Positions 56,185-64,000 of a stretch of 64,000 nt of DNA are shown here, piece after piece (positions within the stretch are counted from its first letter, which is position 1; every line of letters starts with the position of its first letter). This DNA is from Marivita lacus. Its GTDB lineage: Bacteria; Pseudomonadota; Alphaproteobacteria; Rhodobacterales; Rhodobacteraceae. The notes beneath the pieces were generated by a model. That model did not search any database and had not been told where the DNA came from. It was given only the letters and a program-made list of their open reading frames with translations. The position numbers and the translations under genes were made by a program. The stretch covers positions 62,907 to 126,906 of the forward strand of contig NZ_BMFC01000002.1 of NCBI RefSeq assembly GCF_014637725.1. The letters run 5' to 3'.

Positions 56185-56204
56185 AGCCGGGCTGTAGCCC
56201 GGCC
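56185..56204. terminator. Inverted repeat after pccB
   Basis: AGCCGGGCT (56185-56193) and AGCCCGGC (56196-56203) form an 8-9-bp stem with a 2-nt loop. No T run; it resembles short GC-rich repeats that end genes in many proteobacteria. Confidence 0.45.
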
Positions 56205-56220
56205 TACGAGTTAGGCAGAG

Positions 56221-56940
56221 ATGGCACGGGATGGCTGGCATATTTTGCGCGATGAGGACGGGCTGACCTTGGCCCGGCATCTGCCTGCGCGCTTTGACGT
56301 GTCGGTGGAGGCTGAGGTTCCGCTCTGTGATGCGGGCCGTCTGGCGCGGCAGGTGCGGCAGGACATGTGGCGCGCGATGCAGCGGGTGCGGGGGTTTTCC
56401 CCGGTTGTGCGGGTGGAGCGTTTGGGCGATGTGATGCGCGTGTCGGCAGGGGGGCGTGTTCCGGCTGAGGCGCGGTCGGATGCGCAGCGCAAGATTGCGG
56501 ATGTGCTGGAGGATGGCCGTTGTCGCGCGCGGTGGGTTCGGTGGGCCGGTGCGTGCAAGCACACATCCACCCTTCTCGCGCTGTTTCTTGCGGTGCCGGT
56601 CTTGGCGAGCGAGCCGCTCGAAGTGCCCTCGGGCCAGCCGGTCACGTTCCAGGAGATGCTTTGGGACAGGCCGGGAAGCGGGCTGGTCTACCGGTTCCGG
56701 TTCGTGGCGCCCGAAATCGGTCAGGAGGGGCGGGAATACGAGGATGTGGAGATCGACATGCACCATCTGTGCGAAACCTACGCGATTCCGCGGCTGTCCG
56801 ATCTCGGGCCACAGCCCAGCCAGATCGTGATTTCCCTGAGCCGGGAAGAGACCGAATTCGGCGTCGCCCATGACGACGTCACCCAGTTTTTCGAGGCATA
56901 CCGCGTCGAGGACGAGACCTGCATCTTGGAGTTTTTTTGA
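56221..56940 (+). CDS. Two-part hypothetical protein (soluble domain joined to DUF6497-like domain)
   Basis: A 239-residue ORF that looks like two proteins joined. Residues 1-~105 form a basic soluble domain with MWRAMQRVRGFSPVVRVERLG, known as a ~100-residue stand-alone protein in related bacteria. Then a hydrophobic, signal-like stretch (LLALFLAVPVLASEPL) leads into a ~115-residue domain resembling DUF6497, normally a separate secreted protein. There is no stop or good start codon between them. Could be a true fusion, a lost stop or a sequence error. Confidence 0.7.
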   Translation: MARDGWHILRDEDGLTLARHLPARFDVSVEAEVPLCDAGRLARQVRQDMWRAMQRVRGFSPVVRVERLGDVMRVSAGGRVPAEARSDAQRKIADVLEDGRCRARWVRWAGACKHTSTLLALFLAVPVLASEPLEVPSGQPVTFQEMLWDRPGSGLVYRFRFVAPEIGQEGREYEDVEIDMHHLCETYAIPRLSDLGPQPSQIVISLSREETEFGVAHDDVTQFFEAYRVEDETCILEFF

Positions 56941-57064
56941 TGCTTCCACAACATGTTGCGAGACGTCGTTCAGATCGGGCTCGGGTTGAGTCTTTTGCGT
57001 CACAGGGCCGCGATGTTGCGGACCGTGGATATCTTTCACCCCTGCTTTCGGGATATTCTTGGAC

Positions 57065-57100
57065 CGACTGCACCCAAGCAGTCGTTACCTCGAAACGAGG
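57065..57100 (+). other. Two consecutive hairpins upstream of the small lipoprotein
   Basis: CGACTGC-ACCCAA-GCAGTCG (57065-57084) is followed directly by CCTCG-AAA-CGAGG (57088-57100). Structured leader RNA or processing site; no T run. The rest of the 214-bp gap shows nothing else clear. Confidence 0.45.
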
Positions 57101-57154
57101 ACAGGCAGGACCATCCGGTCTTGTTGGTTCCTTTGAACCTGACAGGAGAACAAG

Positions 57155-57301
57155 ATGTCCAAGAGCATCAAGCTTCTTGCCGCAGTCGGTCTTTTTGCAA
57201 TTCTGGCCGCGTGCGGTCAGAAACAGACCAACGAAGAGTTTGTGGTTATCGACCCTGAGCCGATCAGCCACGAGCCCGTGCACACAGGCAAGTACAAGTA
57301 A
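57155..57301 (+). CDS. Small lipoprotein, 48 residues
   Basis: Starts MSKSIKLLAAVGLF and has a lipobox (ILAAC, Cys ~20), then a short acidic tail ending HTGKYK. AGGAG lies 8 nt before the ATG. Probably an outer- or inner-membrane lipoprotein of unknown role, one of several small envelope proteins between pccB and pccA. Confidence 0.78.
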   Translation: MSKSIKLLAAVGLFAILAACGQKQTNEEFVVIDPEPISHEPVHTGKYK

Positions 57302-57364
57302 ACCTGAAACGGGGCGGGCAGAGGCGTCCGCCCCCTTTTCGGCGCTGCTTGGCGGGGGTGTCCC

Positions 57365-57727
57365 ATGCTGAAGCATCGCGGCTTTCCGGGGCGTCTGCCG
57401 GGGTCAGATTACCAATTCGTCATCCGCCGGTCGAACCCCAAAGGGGTCACGCCGCTGATCAAGCGCGAGCGTTACCGCGACCGCCGTCCGCCCGACAAGC
57501 GCGCGGACCTGGCTTTCATGGCGGCGCTCTGGGCGCATTTCGGCACCGAACCCTTTGAGCGGGGCAATCTGGATGCGGGGCGGCTCAGCTGGCTCTTCGG
57601 GCGCGAGGTGCTGCCCTATGACGATCCGTTCGATCCCGAAAGCTACGAGGCGCTGTTGATCATCAACGAGCCGGTGGCACGGGCGTCGTTCCCCGAAGCC
57701 TTCGACGACAACGAGGATTGGGCGTGA
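57365..57727 (+). CDS. Conserved hypothetical protein, 120 residues
   Basis: A basic soluble protein starting MLKHRGFPGRLPGSDYQFVI, with VIRRSNPKGVTPLIKRERYRDRR and an acidic C-terminus (PEAFDDNEDWA). No domain recognised. Codon use is like the neighbours and the upstream GGCGGGGG may act as a weak ribosome site. Confidence 0.65.
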   Translation: MLKHRGFPGRLPGSDYQFVIRRSNPKGVTPLIKRERYRDRRPPDKRADLAFMAALWAHFGTEPFERGNLDAGRLSWLFGREVLPYDDPFDPESYEALLIINEPVARASFPEAFDDNEDWA

Positions 57728-57829
57728 TGCCGCTGATCCTTTGCGGAAATGCGCGGGAAAAGGCCGACCGCTTGGGTTGTGTTGACGTAACGATTGACAC
57801 GTCGTGCGGTTGTGACACTGTGGACATGT

Positions 57830-57929
57830 TCCTAGTGAAATGGCGTTTGCAGATCGCGCCATCTGTTCACCGTTACCCTTCCCCTGTCGGGCGTCTTGGT
57901 CACACCCCATGCCAAGCGCCCGACTTTTT
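57830..57929 (+). ncRNA. Candidate small RNA with intrinsic terminator
   Basis: Read 5' to 3', the stretch holds a hairpin in which GTGAA-ATGGCG (57835-57845) pairs with CGCCAT...TTCAC (57857-57870) with a small bulge, an unpaired pyrimidine-rich stretch with CCCTTCCCC, then a terminator: GTCGGGCGTCTTGG (57886-57899) pairing with CCAAGCGCCCGAC (57912-57924) and TTTTT (57925-57929). Hairpin, C/T-rich seed and rho-independent end is the usual build of trans-acting sRNAs in Rhodobacterales. Endpoints are approximate. Confidence 0.55.
57886..57929 (+). terminator. Strong intrinsic terminator (13-bp stem, T5)
   Basis: The stem described for the candidate sRNA has only one bulged T and ends in TTTTT. 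It would stop any transcript coming from pccB, making it unlikely that pccA depends on that promoter alone. Confidence 0.88.
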
Positions 57930-58064
57930 ACGTTTTGGATCAGAATGTTACAGGGATGGGCAAGGTTCTGCCCAATTCCCGCTATCGGGCGCTTCGCGTT
58001 GGAACAATGCGGTGATCCCAGTTGTTATTCCCCTGAGGTCAATAACCTGCAAGGGAGCAGACAC

Positions 58065-58280
58065 ATGCATATCCACAAGATCAAACCCGCATTCGCATTC
58101 GCCGTTGTTGCGCTGCTGGGCCTGTCGGCCTGTGGCGACACGCTGGGTGAACAGGCGCTTCTGGGCGGCGCGGCCGGTGCCGGCACAGCCGTCGCAACGG
58201 GCGGTGATGCTATCACCGGTGCGGCAGTCGGCGGTGCGGCCAATGTCGCCTATTGCCAGACCTATCCGGAACGCTGCTGA
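58065..58280 (+). CDS. Small Gly-rich lipoprotein, 71 residues
   Basis: Starts MHIHKIKPAFAFAVVALLGL and has a lipobox (GLSAC, Cys ~22), then a Gly/Ala-rich stretch (GGAAGAGTAVATGG) like a glycine zipper, and a C-terminal Cys pair (AYCQTYPERC). AAGGGAG precedes the ATG. Probably a membrane-anchored envelope protein of unknown role, followed by a terminator. Confidence 0.78.
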   Translation: MHIHKIKPAFAFAVVALLGLSACGDTLGEQALLGGAAGAGTAVATGGDAITGAAVGGAANVAYCQTYPERC

Positions 58281-58313
58281 CGCTTCAGCGCGCCCAAATC
58301 TCTCACGGAATTC

Positions 58314-58348
58314 GACCGTTCGGACCACGCGTCCGGGCGGTCTTTTTT
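58314..58348 (+). terminator. Intrinsic terminator before pccA
   Basis: GACCGTTCGGAC (58314-58325) pairs with GTCCGGGCGGTC (58331-58342), two G-T wobbles, loop CACGC, followed by T6. It separates the lipoprotein transcript from pccA. Confidence 0.85.
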
Positions 58349-58406
58349 ATGCCATCGCCGCGGGATCGTTCCCCGGCCAAGAAAAGACTGACGGAAAGGG
58401 ACAGAC

Positions 58407-60407
58407 ATGTTCGACAAGCTCCTGATTGCCAACCGCGGCGAGATCGCCTGCCGGGTCATCAAGACCGCCCGCAAGATGGGCATCAAGACGGTGGCGATCT
58501 ATTCGGATGCCGACAAGCACGCGCTGCATGTCGAGATGGCGGACGAGGCGGTGCATATCGGCCCGCCGCCCGCGAACCAGTCCTATATCGTCATCGACAA
58601 GGTGATGGAGGCGATCCGCGCGTCCGGCGCGCAGGCGGTGCATCCGGGCTACGGCTTCCTGTCGGAGAACCCGAAATTCGCACAGGCGCTTGAGTCGGCG
58701 GGTGTGGCGTTCGTCGGACCACCCGTAAAGGCGATCGAGGCGATGGGGGACAAGATCACCTCGAAGAAGATCGCGCAGGAGGCGGGCGTGTCGACGGTCC
58801 CTGGTTACATGGGGCTGATCGAGGACGCGGACGAGGCGGTGAAGATCTCGAACGAGGTCGGGTATCCGGTGATGATCAAGGCCAGCGCTGGCGGTGGTGG
58901 CAAGGGCATGCGGATCGCATGGTCCGATGAAGAGGCGCGCGAGGGCTTCCAGTCGTCCAAGAACGAGGCGGCCAACAGCTTTGGCGATGACCGGATCTTC
59001 ATCGAAAAATTCGTCACCCAGCCGCGCCATATCGAGATCCAGGTGCTCTGCGATGCGCATGGCAACGGGATTTACCTGAACGAGCGCGAGTGTTCGATCC
59101 AGCGCCGCAACCAGAAGGTGGTCGAAGAGGCCCCGTCGCCGTTCCTTGACGAGGCGACGCGCCGCGCGATGGGCGAACAGTCGGTCGCGCTGGCCAAGGC
59201 GGTGGGCTATACCAGCGCGGGCACTGTCGAATTCATCGTCGATGGCAACAAGAACTTCTACTTCCTCGAAATGAACACCCGCTTGCAGGTGGAGCACCCG
59301 GTGACAGAGTTGATCACGGGGGTCGATCTGGTCGAACAGATGATCCGCATCGCCAATGGCGAGCCGCTGTCGATCACGCAGGATGACGTCAAGATCAACG
59401 GCTGGGCCATCGAGAACCGGCTCTATGCCGAAGACCCGTATCGCGGGTTCCTGCCTTCCATCGGGCGTCTGACCCGCTACCGTCCGCCCGCCGAGGGTGC
59501 CTTGGGCAACGGCATCGTGCGCAACGACACCGGCGTCTTCGAGGGTGGCGAGATCAGCATGTATTACGACCCGATGATCGCCAAGCTGTGTACATGGGCC
59601 CCGACGCGGCTCGAAGCGATTGAAACCATGCGCAACGCGCTGGACAGTTTCGAGGTCGAGGGCATCGGTCACAACCTGCCCTTCGTGGCGGCGGTGATGG
59701 ATCATCCCAAGTTCATCGCGGGCACCATGACCACCGCCTTCATCGAAGAGGAATATCCCGAGGGGTTTGAGGGTGTGACGCTGGGCGAAGAAGCGCTGAA
59801 GCGCGTCGCCGCCGCCACTGCCGCGATGAACCGGGTGGCCGAGATTCGCCGGGCGCGCATTTCCGGCACGCTCGACAACCACGAACGCCGGGTGGGCGAA
59901 GACTGGAACGTCGCGCTGCAGGGGCAGGATTACGACGTGACGGTCGCTGCCGATCATGACGGATCGACCGTACGCTTTGCCGATGGCAGCGACATCCGGG
60001 TGAGCGGCAACTGGACGCCGGGTGACCCGCTGGCTCGCATGACGGTCAATGGCGATCCGCTGGTGATGAAGGTCGGCAAGATCTCGGGCGGGTTCCGCAT
60101 CCGCAGCCGGGGGGCTGAGCTCAAGGTGCATGTCCGCACCCCGCGTCAGGCCGAACTGGCCCGCAAGATGCCCGAAAAGGTGCCGCCGGACACGTCGAAG
60201 ATGCTGCTCTGCCCGATGCCCGGCCTGATCGTGAAGATCAACGTCGCAGAGGGTGACGAGGTGCAGGACGGGCAGGCGCTGTGCACCGTCGAGGCGATGA
60301 AGATGGAAAACATCCTGCGCGCCGAACGCAAGGGCATCGTGTCCAAGATCAACGCGGCGGCGGGTGACAGCCTTGCCGTGGACGATGTGATCATGGAGTT
60401 CGAGTAG
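58407..60407 (+). CDS. pccA: Propionyl-CoA carboxylase alpha chain (biotin carboxylase + biotin carrier)
   Basis: A 666-residue protein in the order biotin carboxylase (~1-450; ATP-grasp loop SAGGGGKGMRI, catalytic EMNTRLQVEHPVTE), linker domain (~500-590), and biotin-carrier domain with VEAMKMEN (biotinyl-Lys ~632). Standard PccA architecture. With PccB it makes (S)-methylmalonyl-CoA. It must have its own promoter, since a terminator lies 59 bp upstream; no TTTGCAAA box is seen directly before it. Confidence 0.95.
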   Translation: MFDKLLIANRGEIACRVIKTARKMGIKTVAIYSDADKHALHVEMADEAVHIGPPPANQSYIVIDKVMEAIRASGAQAVHPGYGFLSENPKFAQALESAGVAFVGPPVKAIEAMGDKITSKKIAQEAGVSTVPGYMGLIEDADEAVKISNEVGYPVMIKASAGGGGKGMRIAWSDEEAREGFQSSKNEAANSFGDDRIFIEKFVTQPRHIEIQVLCDAHGNGIYLNERECSIQRRNQKVVEEAPSPFLDEATRRAMGEQSVALAKAVGYTSAGTVEFIVDGNKNFYFLEMNTRLQVEHPVTELITGVDLVEQMIRIANGEPLSITQDDVKINGWAIENRLYAEDPYRGFLPSIGRLTRYRPPAEGALGNGIVRNDTGVFEGGEISMYYDPMIAKLCTWAPTRLEAIETMRNALDSFEVEGIGHNLPFVAAVMDHPKFIAGTMTTAFIEEEYPEGFEGVTLGEEALKRVAAATAAMNRVAEIRRARISGTLDNHERRVGEDWNVALQGQDYDVTVAADHDGSTVRFADGSDIRVSGNWTPGDPLARMTVNGDPLVMKVGKISGGFRIRSRGAELKVHVRTPRQAELARKMPEKVPPDTSKMLLCPMPGLIVKINVAEGDEVQDGQALCTVEAMKMENILRAERKGIVSKINAAAGDSLAVDDVIMEFE

Positions 60408-60482
60408 GTCAATGAAACTTGCGGCGGCGACCATCGCAGATGGGGGGCTTACCAGCTGCGGTCCTTCCGGGCCGGGTTGGTC

Positions 60483-60959
60483 TCACCATCCCCTCGGCAA
60501 CCCGTCGGTGTTGTCTTTGATTTCCTGCTGGCGGGTCGGCATCTTGTCGATGGCGCGGGTGATTTCACGGACGCTCCACGGCAGGGGCTTGCGCTGCTTG
60601 ACGCCGCCATCCTTGTCGATGATGGCCAGCATGAAGCCGCGCGGACGCAAGGCTTGGCGGAAGGATGAGCGGGCGGAGGGATCGGTGTCTGTGATGATCA
60701 CCACGTCCCGCACATCGAGCGCGTTCAGCTCGCTCATCAGGAACTGCATCTGCTGGACGTATCGCGGATCGGCGGGGCTATCGGCAAAGACCACCACGGG
60801 CCGCTTGATCCACAGAAAATCCTCCAGCGTCACGTTTTCGGCCAACTGGATCATGTCGACGGATAGGTCGTCGACGGTCGGGCTGTCGTCCTGTGCCTGT
60901 CCCGAAACGGGAGAGCAGAGCAAAAGTGCAGCCAGCATCACGGGTAAAAGCTTCTTCAT
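60483..60959 (-). CDS. DUF4174 secreted protein
   Basis: A 158-residue protein with a signal peptide ([22 protein letters not shown], cleavage ~22) and a thioredoxin-like DUF4174 domain with [22 protein letters not shown] and [10 protein letters not shown]. It lies on the strand opposite to pccA and mcm. ATG 60971 is an alternative start. Probably periplasmic; function unknown. Confidence 0.83.
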   Translation of the reverse strand: MKKLLPVMLAALLLCSPVSGQAQDDSPTVDDLSVDMIQLAENVTLEDFLWIKRPVVVFADSPADPRYVQQMQFLMSELNALDVRDVVIITDTDPSARSSFRQALRPRGFMLAIIDKDGGVKQRKPLPWSVREITRAIDKMPTRQQEIKDNTDGLPRGW

Positions 60960-61154
60960 GCTTCGGAACATAGGGCGTGCAGATCACAATGCGAAGGCTC
61001 GAAGCGGTGTGACTGGCAAAAAAGTGACCGGCTTTCAGCAGGCCCATTCGCGGGACCGGATCAGACCCGCGGCCCGCCCCCAAGGACTTTCACCGCAGAT
61101 CGCCGTGGCCCCAAGGGCTGCCGCGGCCGCGAAGACAAAAGGATAACCAGACCG

Positions 61155-63284
61155 ATGACTGCCAAGAAAGACACATGGCGCACGCTTGCCGAAGCCGAAT
61201 TGCGGGGCAAGCCGCTGGACACGCTCACCTGGAAGACGCTCGAAGGGATCGAGGTGCAGCCGCTTTATACCGAGGACGACGTGAAGGACCTGCCGCATCT
61301 GGGCACCATCCCCGGCGAAGCGCCGTTCACGCGCGGGGTGAAGGCGACGATGTATGCGGGCCGTCCCTGGACGATCCGGCAATATGCGGGGTTTTCGACG
61401 GCCGAGGAATCGAACGCCTTTTACCGCCGCAATCTGGCCGCCGGTCAGCAGGGGGTGTCGGTCGCCTTCGATCTGGCGACGCACCGGGGTTACGACAGCG
61501 ATCACGAGCGGGTCACGGGCGACGTGGGCAAGGCCGGTGTGGCGATCGATTCCGTCGAGGACATGAAGATCCTCTTTGACGGCATCCCGCTGGATCAGGT
61601 GTCGGTGTCGATGACGATGAACGGCGCGGTCATTCCGATCCTCGCGAGTTTCATCGTCGCCGGCGAAGAGCAGGGGCACGACAAGGCGGTTCTGTCGGGC
61701 ACGATCCAGAACGACATCCTCAAGGAGTTCATGGTCCGCAACACCTATGTCTACCCGCCCGAGCCGTCGATGCGGATCATCGCGGACATCATCGAATATA
61801 CCAGCGCCGAGATGCCCAAGTTCAACTCGATCTCGATTTCCGGCTACCACATGCAGGAGGCGGGCGCGAACCTTGTGCAGGAGCTGGCCTACACGCTGGC
61901 GGATGGCAAGGAATACGTGCAGACCGCGATGGCCCGCGGCATGGATGTGGACAAGTTCGCAGGAAGGCTGTCGTTCTTCTTTGCCATCGGCAAGAACTTC
62001 TTCATGGAAGTGGCCAAGCTGCGCGCGGCGCGGATGCTCTGGTACCGGATCATGGATGATCTGGGGGCCAAGAACGACCGCTCCAAGATGCTGCGCACCC
62101 ATTGCCAGACCTCGGGTGTGTCGCTGGCCGAACAGGACCCCTATAACAACGTGATCCGCACCGCCTACGAGGCGATGAGCGCGGTTCTGGGCGGCACGCA
62201 GTCGCTGCACACCAATGCGCTGGACGAAGCCATCGCGCTGCCGACCGAGTTTTCGGCGCGGATTGCGCGCAACACGCAGTTGATCCTGCAGGAGGAAACC
62301 GGCGTGACCAAGGTGATCGATCCGCTGGCAGGGTCCTATTACGTCGAAAAGCTGACCCATGATCTGGCTGAAGCCGCATGGAAGCTGATCGAGGAGGTCG
62401 ACGAGATGGGCGGCATGACCAAGGCGGTGGCGAGCGGAATGCCTAAGCTGCGGATCGAGGAAACCGCTGCGATGCGGCAGGCGCTGATCGACCGTGGGCA
62501 GGACGTGATCGTGGGGGTCAACAAGTACCGCCGCGACACCGAAGACCAGATCGACATTCTGGATGTCGACAACGTGGCGGTGCGCAAGTCGCAGATCGCG
62601 CGGATCGAGACGATCCGTGCCACCCGCGATCAGGCCGCGTGCGATGCTGCGCTTGCGGAACTTGAGAAACGCGCGGCACAAGGCGGCAACCTGTTGGACG
62701 CTGCGGTCGAGGCCTGCCGCGCCCGCGCAACAGTCGGAGAGATCAGCATGGCGATGGAAAAGGTTTTCGGCCGCCACCGGGCCGAGGTCAAGACATTGGC
62801 GGGCGTCTATGGCGCGGCCTATGAAGGCGACGAAGGCTTTGCCGCCATCCAGCGCTCGGTCGAGGCCTTCGCCGAGGACGAAGGCCGCCGCCCGCGCATG
62901 CTGGTGGTCAAGATGGGGCAGGACGGGCATGACCGGGGCGCCAAGGTGATCGCCACGGCCTTTGCCGATATCGGGTTCGACGTGGATGTCGGCCCGCTGT
63001 TCCAGACGCCGGCCGAGGCGGCGCAGGATGCCATCGACAACGATGTGCATGTGATCGGGATCTCAAGCCAGGCCGCGGGACACAAGACACTGGCCCCCGA
63101 ACTGGTCAAGGAGCTCAAGGCGCAGGGCGCGGGGGACATTCTGGTGATCTGTGGGGGGGTGATCCCGCAGCAGGATTACCAGTTCCTCTATGATGCCGGG
63201 GTCAAGGCGATCTTCGGGCCGGGGACCAACATCCCCGAGGCGGCGCAAGACATCCTGCGGCTGATCCGCGAGGCGCGCGAGTGA
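61155..63284 (+). CDS. scpA: Methylmalonyl-CoA mutase
   Basis: A 709-residue adenosylcobalamin enzyme. The catalytic barrel (~1-560; [41 protein letters not shown]) is followed by the B12-binding domain (~575-709) with [10 protein letters not shown] (axial His ~592). It converts methylmalonyl-CoA to succinyl-CoA, the last step of propionyl-CoA assimilation. The single-chain homodimer form. The epimerase is not in the window. Confidence 0.95.
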   Translation: MTAKKDTWRTLAEAELRGKPLDTLTWKTLEGIEVQPLYTEDDVKDLPHLGTIPGEAPFTRGVKATMYAGRPWTIRQYAGFSTAEESNAFYRRNLAAGQQGVSVAFDLATHRGYDSDHERVTGDVGKAGVAIDSVEDMKILFDGIPLDQVSVSMTMNGAVIPILASFIVAGEEQGHDKAVLSGTIQNDILKEFMVRNTYVYPPEPSMRIIADIIEYTSAEMPKFNSISISGYHMQEAGANLVQELAYTLADGKEYVQTAMARGMDVDKFAGRLSFFFAIGKNFFMEVAKLRAARMLWYRIMDDLGAKNDRSKMLRTHCQTSGVSLAEQDPYNNVIRTAYEAMSAVLGGTQSLHTNALDEAIALPTEFSARIARNTQLILQEETGVTKVIDPLAGSYYVEKLTHDLAEAAWKLIEEVDEMGGMTKAVASGMPKLRIEETAAMRQALIDRGQDVIVGVNKYRRDTEDQIDILDVDNVAVRKSQIARIETIRATRDQAACDAALAELEKRAAQGGNLLDAAVEACRARATVGEISMAMEKVFGRHRAEVKTLAGVYGAAYEGDEGFAAIQRSVEAFAEDEGRRPRMLVVKMGQDGHDRGAKVIATAFADIGFDVDVGPLFQTPAEAAQDAIDNDVHVIGISSQAAGHKTLAPELVKELKAQGAGDILVICGGVIPQQDYQFLYDAGVKAIFGPGTNIPEAAQDILRLIREARE

Positions 63285-63293
63285 GTTGAAGGT

Positions 63294-63329
63294 GGGCGGA
63301 CGCGCCCGCGCTTTTCCGTTGACGGAAAA
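63294..63329 (+). terminator. Weak terminator-like hairpins after methylmalonyl-CoA mutase
   Basis: GGGCG-GACG-CGCCC (63294-63307) is followed by GCGCTTTT, then TTTTCCGT (63312-63319) pairs with ACGGAAAA (63322-63329). Together they probably end the mutase transcript. Confidence 0.5.
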
Positions 63330-63353
63330 TCGCCCGCATGTGTGAATGGTGGC

Positions 63354-63971
63354 ATGATGTTCGAACTGGATCATATCGCGGTTGCGGGGGAGACCCTCGA
63401 CGAGGCTGTGCGCCACAGCGAAGAGGCGCTTGGCCTGCCCTTGGGCATGGGCGGGCAGCACGCGCATTACGCCACTCACAACCGCCTGTTGGGTCTGGAG
63501 CAGGACCTTTATTTCGAAGCCATCGCCCCCGATCCGTCGCAGCCGAAACCCGACTATCCGCGTTGGTTCGGTCTGGATGAGTTCGACGGTCCGGCGCAGC
63601 TCGACAAGTGGATTTTGCGCTGTCCCGATATCGACGCGGCGCAGCGGATGTTTCCAGAAGCGGGCGAACCGGTGCATCTGAGCCGGGGCGACCTGAGCTG
63701 GACGATGCTGGTACCGCCCGATGGCCGCTTGCCATACGGCGGGCAATTTCCCGCGATCATCCAGTGGCATACCGATACGCCGCCGGGGATGACGCTGCCC
63801 AGTGCGGGGCTGCGGCTCGAGGCGTTGACGATCTGCGGGCCGGATGTAGACGACCTGAGAACGCGGCTGGCCCCGGTGTTCGACGATGACCGCGTGATCT
63901 ATCGCACCATTGCCGAGCGGATGATGCAGGCGGTGTTCCTGACAACCAGCGGGCGGCGCATCCTGACATGA
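63354..63971 (+). CDS. Glyoxalase-like (VOC) domain protein
   Basis: A ~205-residue protein starting MMFELDHIAVAGETLDEAVRHSEEALGLPL, a glyoxalase_3-type VOC fold, with QFPAIIQWH as the second module core. No metal triad is clear. Start at 63354 or 63357; a GTG at 63342 is possible. Overlaps the next gene by 4 bp (ATGA). Function unknown. Confidence 0.8.
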   Translation: MMFELDHIAVAGETLDEAVRHSEEALGLPLGMGGQHAHYATHNRLLGLEQDLYFEAIAPDPSQPKPDYPRWFGLDEFDGPAQLDKWILRCPDIDAAQRMFPEAGEPVHLSRGDLSWTMLVPPDGRLPYGGQFPAIIQWHTDTPPGMTLPSAGLRLEALTICGPDVDDLRTRLAPVFDDDRVIYRTIAERMMQAVFLTTSGRRILT

Positions 63972-64000
63972 TCATCCGTCCCGCGCGTCCCGAGGATGCA
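63968..64000 (+). CDS. N-terminus of a probable GNAT acetyltransferase (truncated by window end)
   Basis: Only MIIRPARPEDA is present, the usual first strand of GNAT-family N-acetyltransferases. The ATG overlaps the VOC gene stop. Too short to assign a substrate. Confidence 0.5.
   Translation, partial: MIIRPARPEDA

Larger units (their letters stand above)
57728..58064 (+). other. 337-bp gap: promoter-like element, candidate sRNA and lipoprotein leader
   Basis: No protein gene is supported here. A TTGACA box lies at 57794-57799 without a clear -10. A structured stretch ending in a strong terminator (57830-57929) is a candidate sRNA. The remaining 135 bp is a leader with a GGGCA/TGCCC hairpin before the next small lipoprotein. 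Confidence 0.6.

Noticed and set aside
60412-61146. Long open frame on the + strand between pccA and the mutase
   Set aside because: It runs antisense to the DUF4174 gene (60483-60959), which has a signal peptide and a recognisable domain; the + frame has no family features. A 45-residue Ala/Arg-rich piece near 61009-61146 could be translated but has no support.
61035-63050. 671-residue open frame antisense to methylmalonyl-CoA mutase
   Set aside because: A shadow of a highly biased gene; no features of a protein family.

Overview
The window looks like a chromosomal segment of a marine alphaproteobacterium of the Roseobacter group (Rhodobacterales). The evidence is high G+C coding sequence, many ABC and TRAP uptake systems, a rhizobial/roseobacter-type glycerol ABC operon, a propionyl-CoA carboxylase locus with a PccR-type regulator, and a bchE-bchJ pair, which suggests an aerobic anoxygenic phototroph. 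No rRNA, tRNA, CRISPR array, transposase or phage gene was seen. The sequence begins inside a thiamine-diphosphate enzyme and ends in the first codons of a probable acetyltransferase.

Region 1 (1-18.8 kb) looks like a catabolic island. On the left are a ThDP-dependent enzyme, a TauE/SafE exporter, an SPFH/flotillin-like protein, and a leftward Liv-type ABC transporter (livJ-H-M-G-F) flanked by two aldehyde dehydrogenases of the aromatic-aldehyde type, with a divergent AraC-type regulator. To the right, a GntR/FCD regulator leads an operon: LigM-like O-demethylase, TRAP transporter (DctP-Q-M), type I extradiol-dioxygenase-like protein, and arylamine N-acetyltransferase. Together these suggest uptake and breakdown of a methoxylated or amino-substituted aromatic compound, although the substrate is inferred.

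Region 2 (18.8-32.2 kb) holds a ROK regulator divergent from frcBCA (sugar ABC uptake) and an MscS channel. A leftward cluster follows that matches dihydroxypropanesulfonate (DHPS) catabolism: HisD-like hpsN, SDR hpsO, zinc-dehydrogenase hpsP, a TRAP transporter and a universal stress protein. A divergent LacI regulator controls it, with a striking twin operator. Region 3 (32.2-42.7 kb) is glpR divergent from a glpDSTPQ-x-UVK glycerol operon, where x is a compositionally odd 89-residue ORF. Region 4 (42.8-51.8 kb) has a quinone oxidoreductase, MetY, a UPF0173 hydrolase, bchE-bchJ (preceded by PpsR-like and FNR-like sites), gatCA, a lipoprotein and an AmpD-like amidase.

Region 5 (51.8-64 kb) is propionyl-CoA metabolism: pccR, a Bcr/CflA-family MFS exporter, pccB, several small proteins, pccA, a DUF4174 protein and methylmalonyl-CoA mutase. 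TTTGCAAA-type boxes lie in front of pccB and pccR. A candidate small RNA with a strong terminator lies between pccB and pccA. Other patterns recur across the window. GC-rich hairpins follow four of the five transporter binding-protein genes. Perfect TCGA-centred palindromes occur at three convergent gene ends. In two heteromeric ABC transporters, one of the two ATPases lacks the LSGGQ signature.
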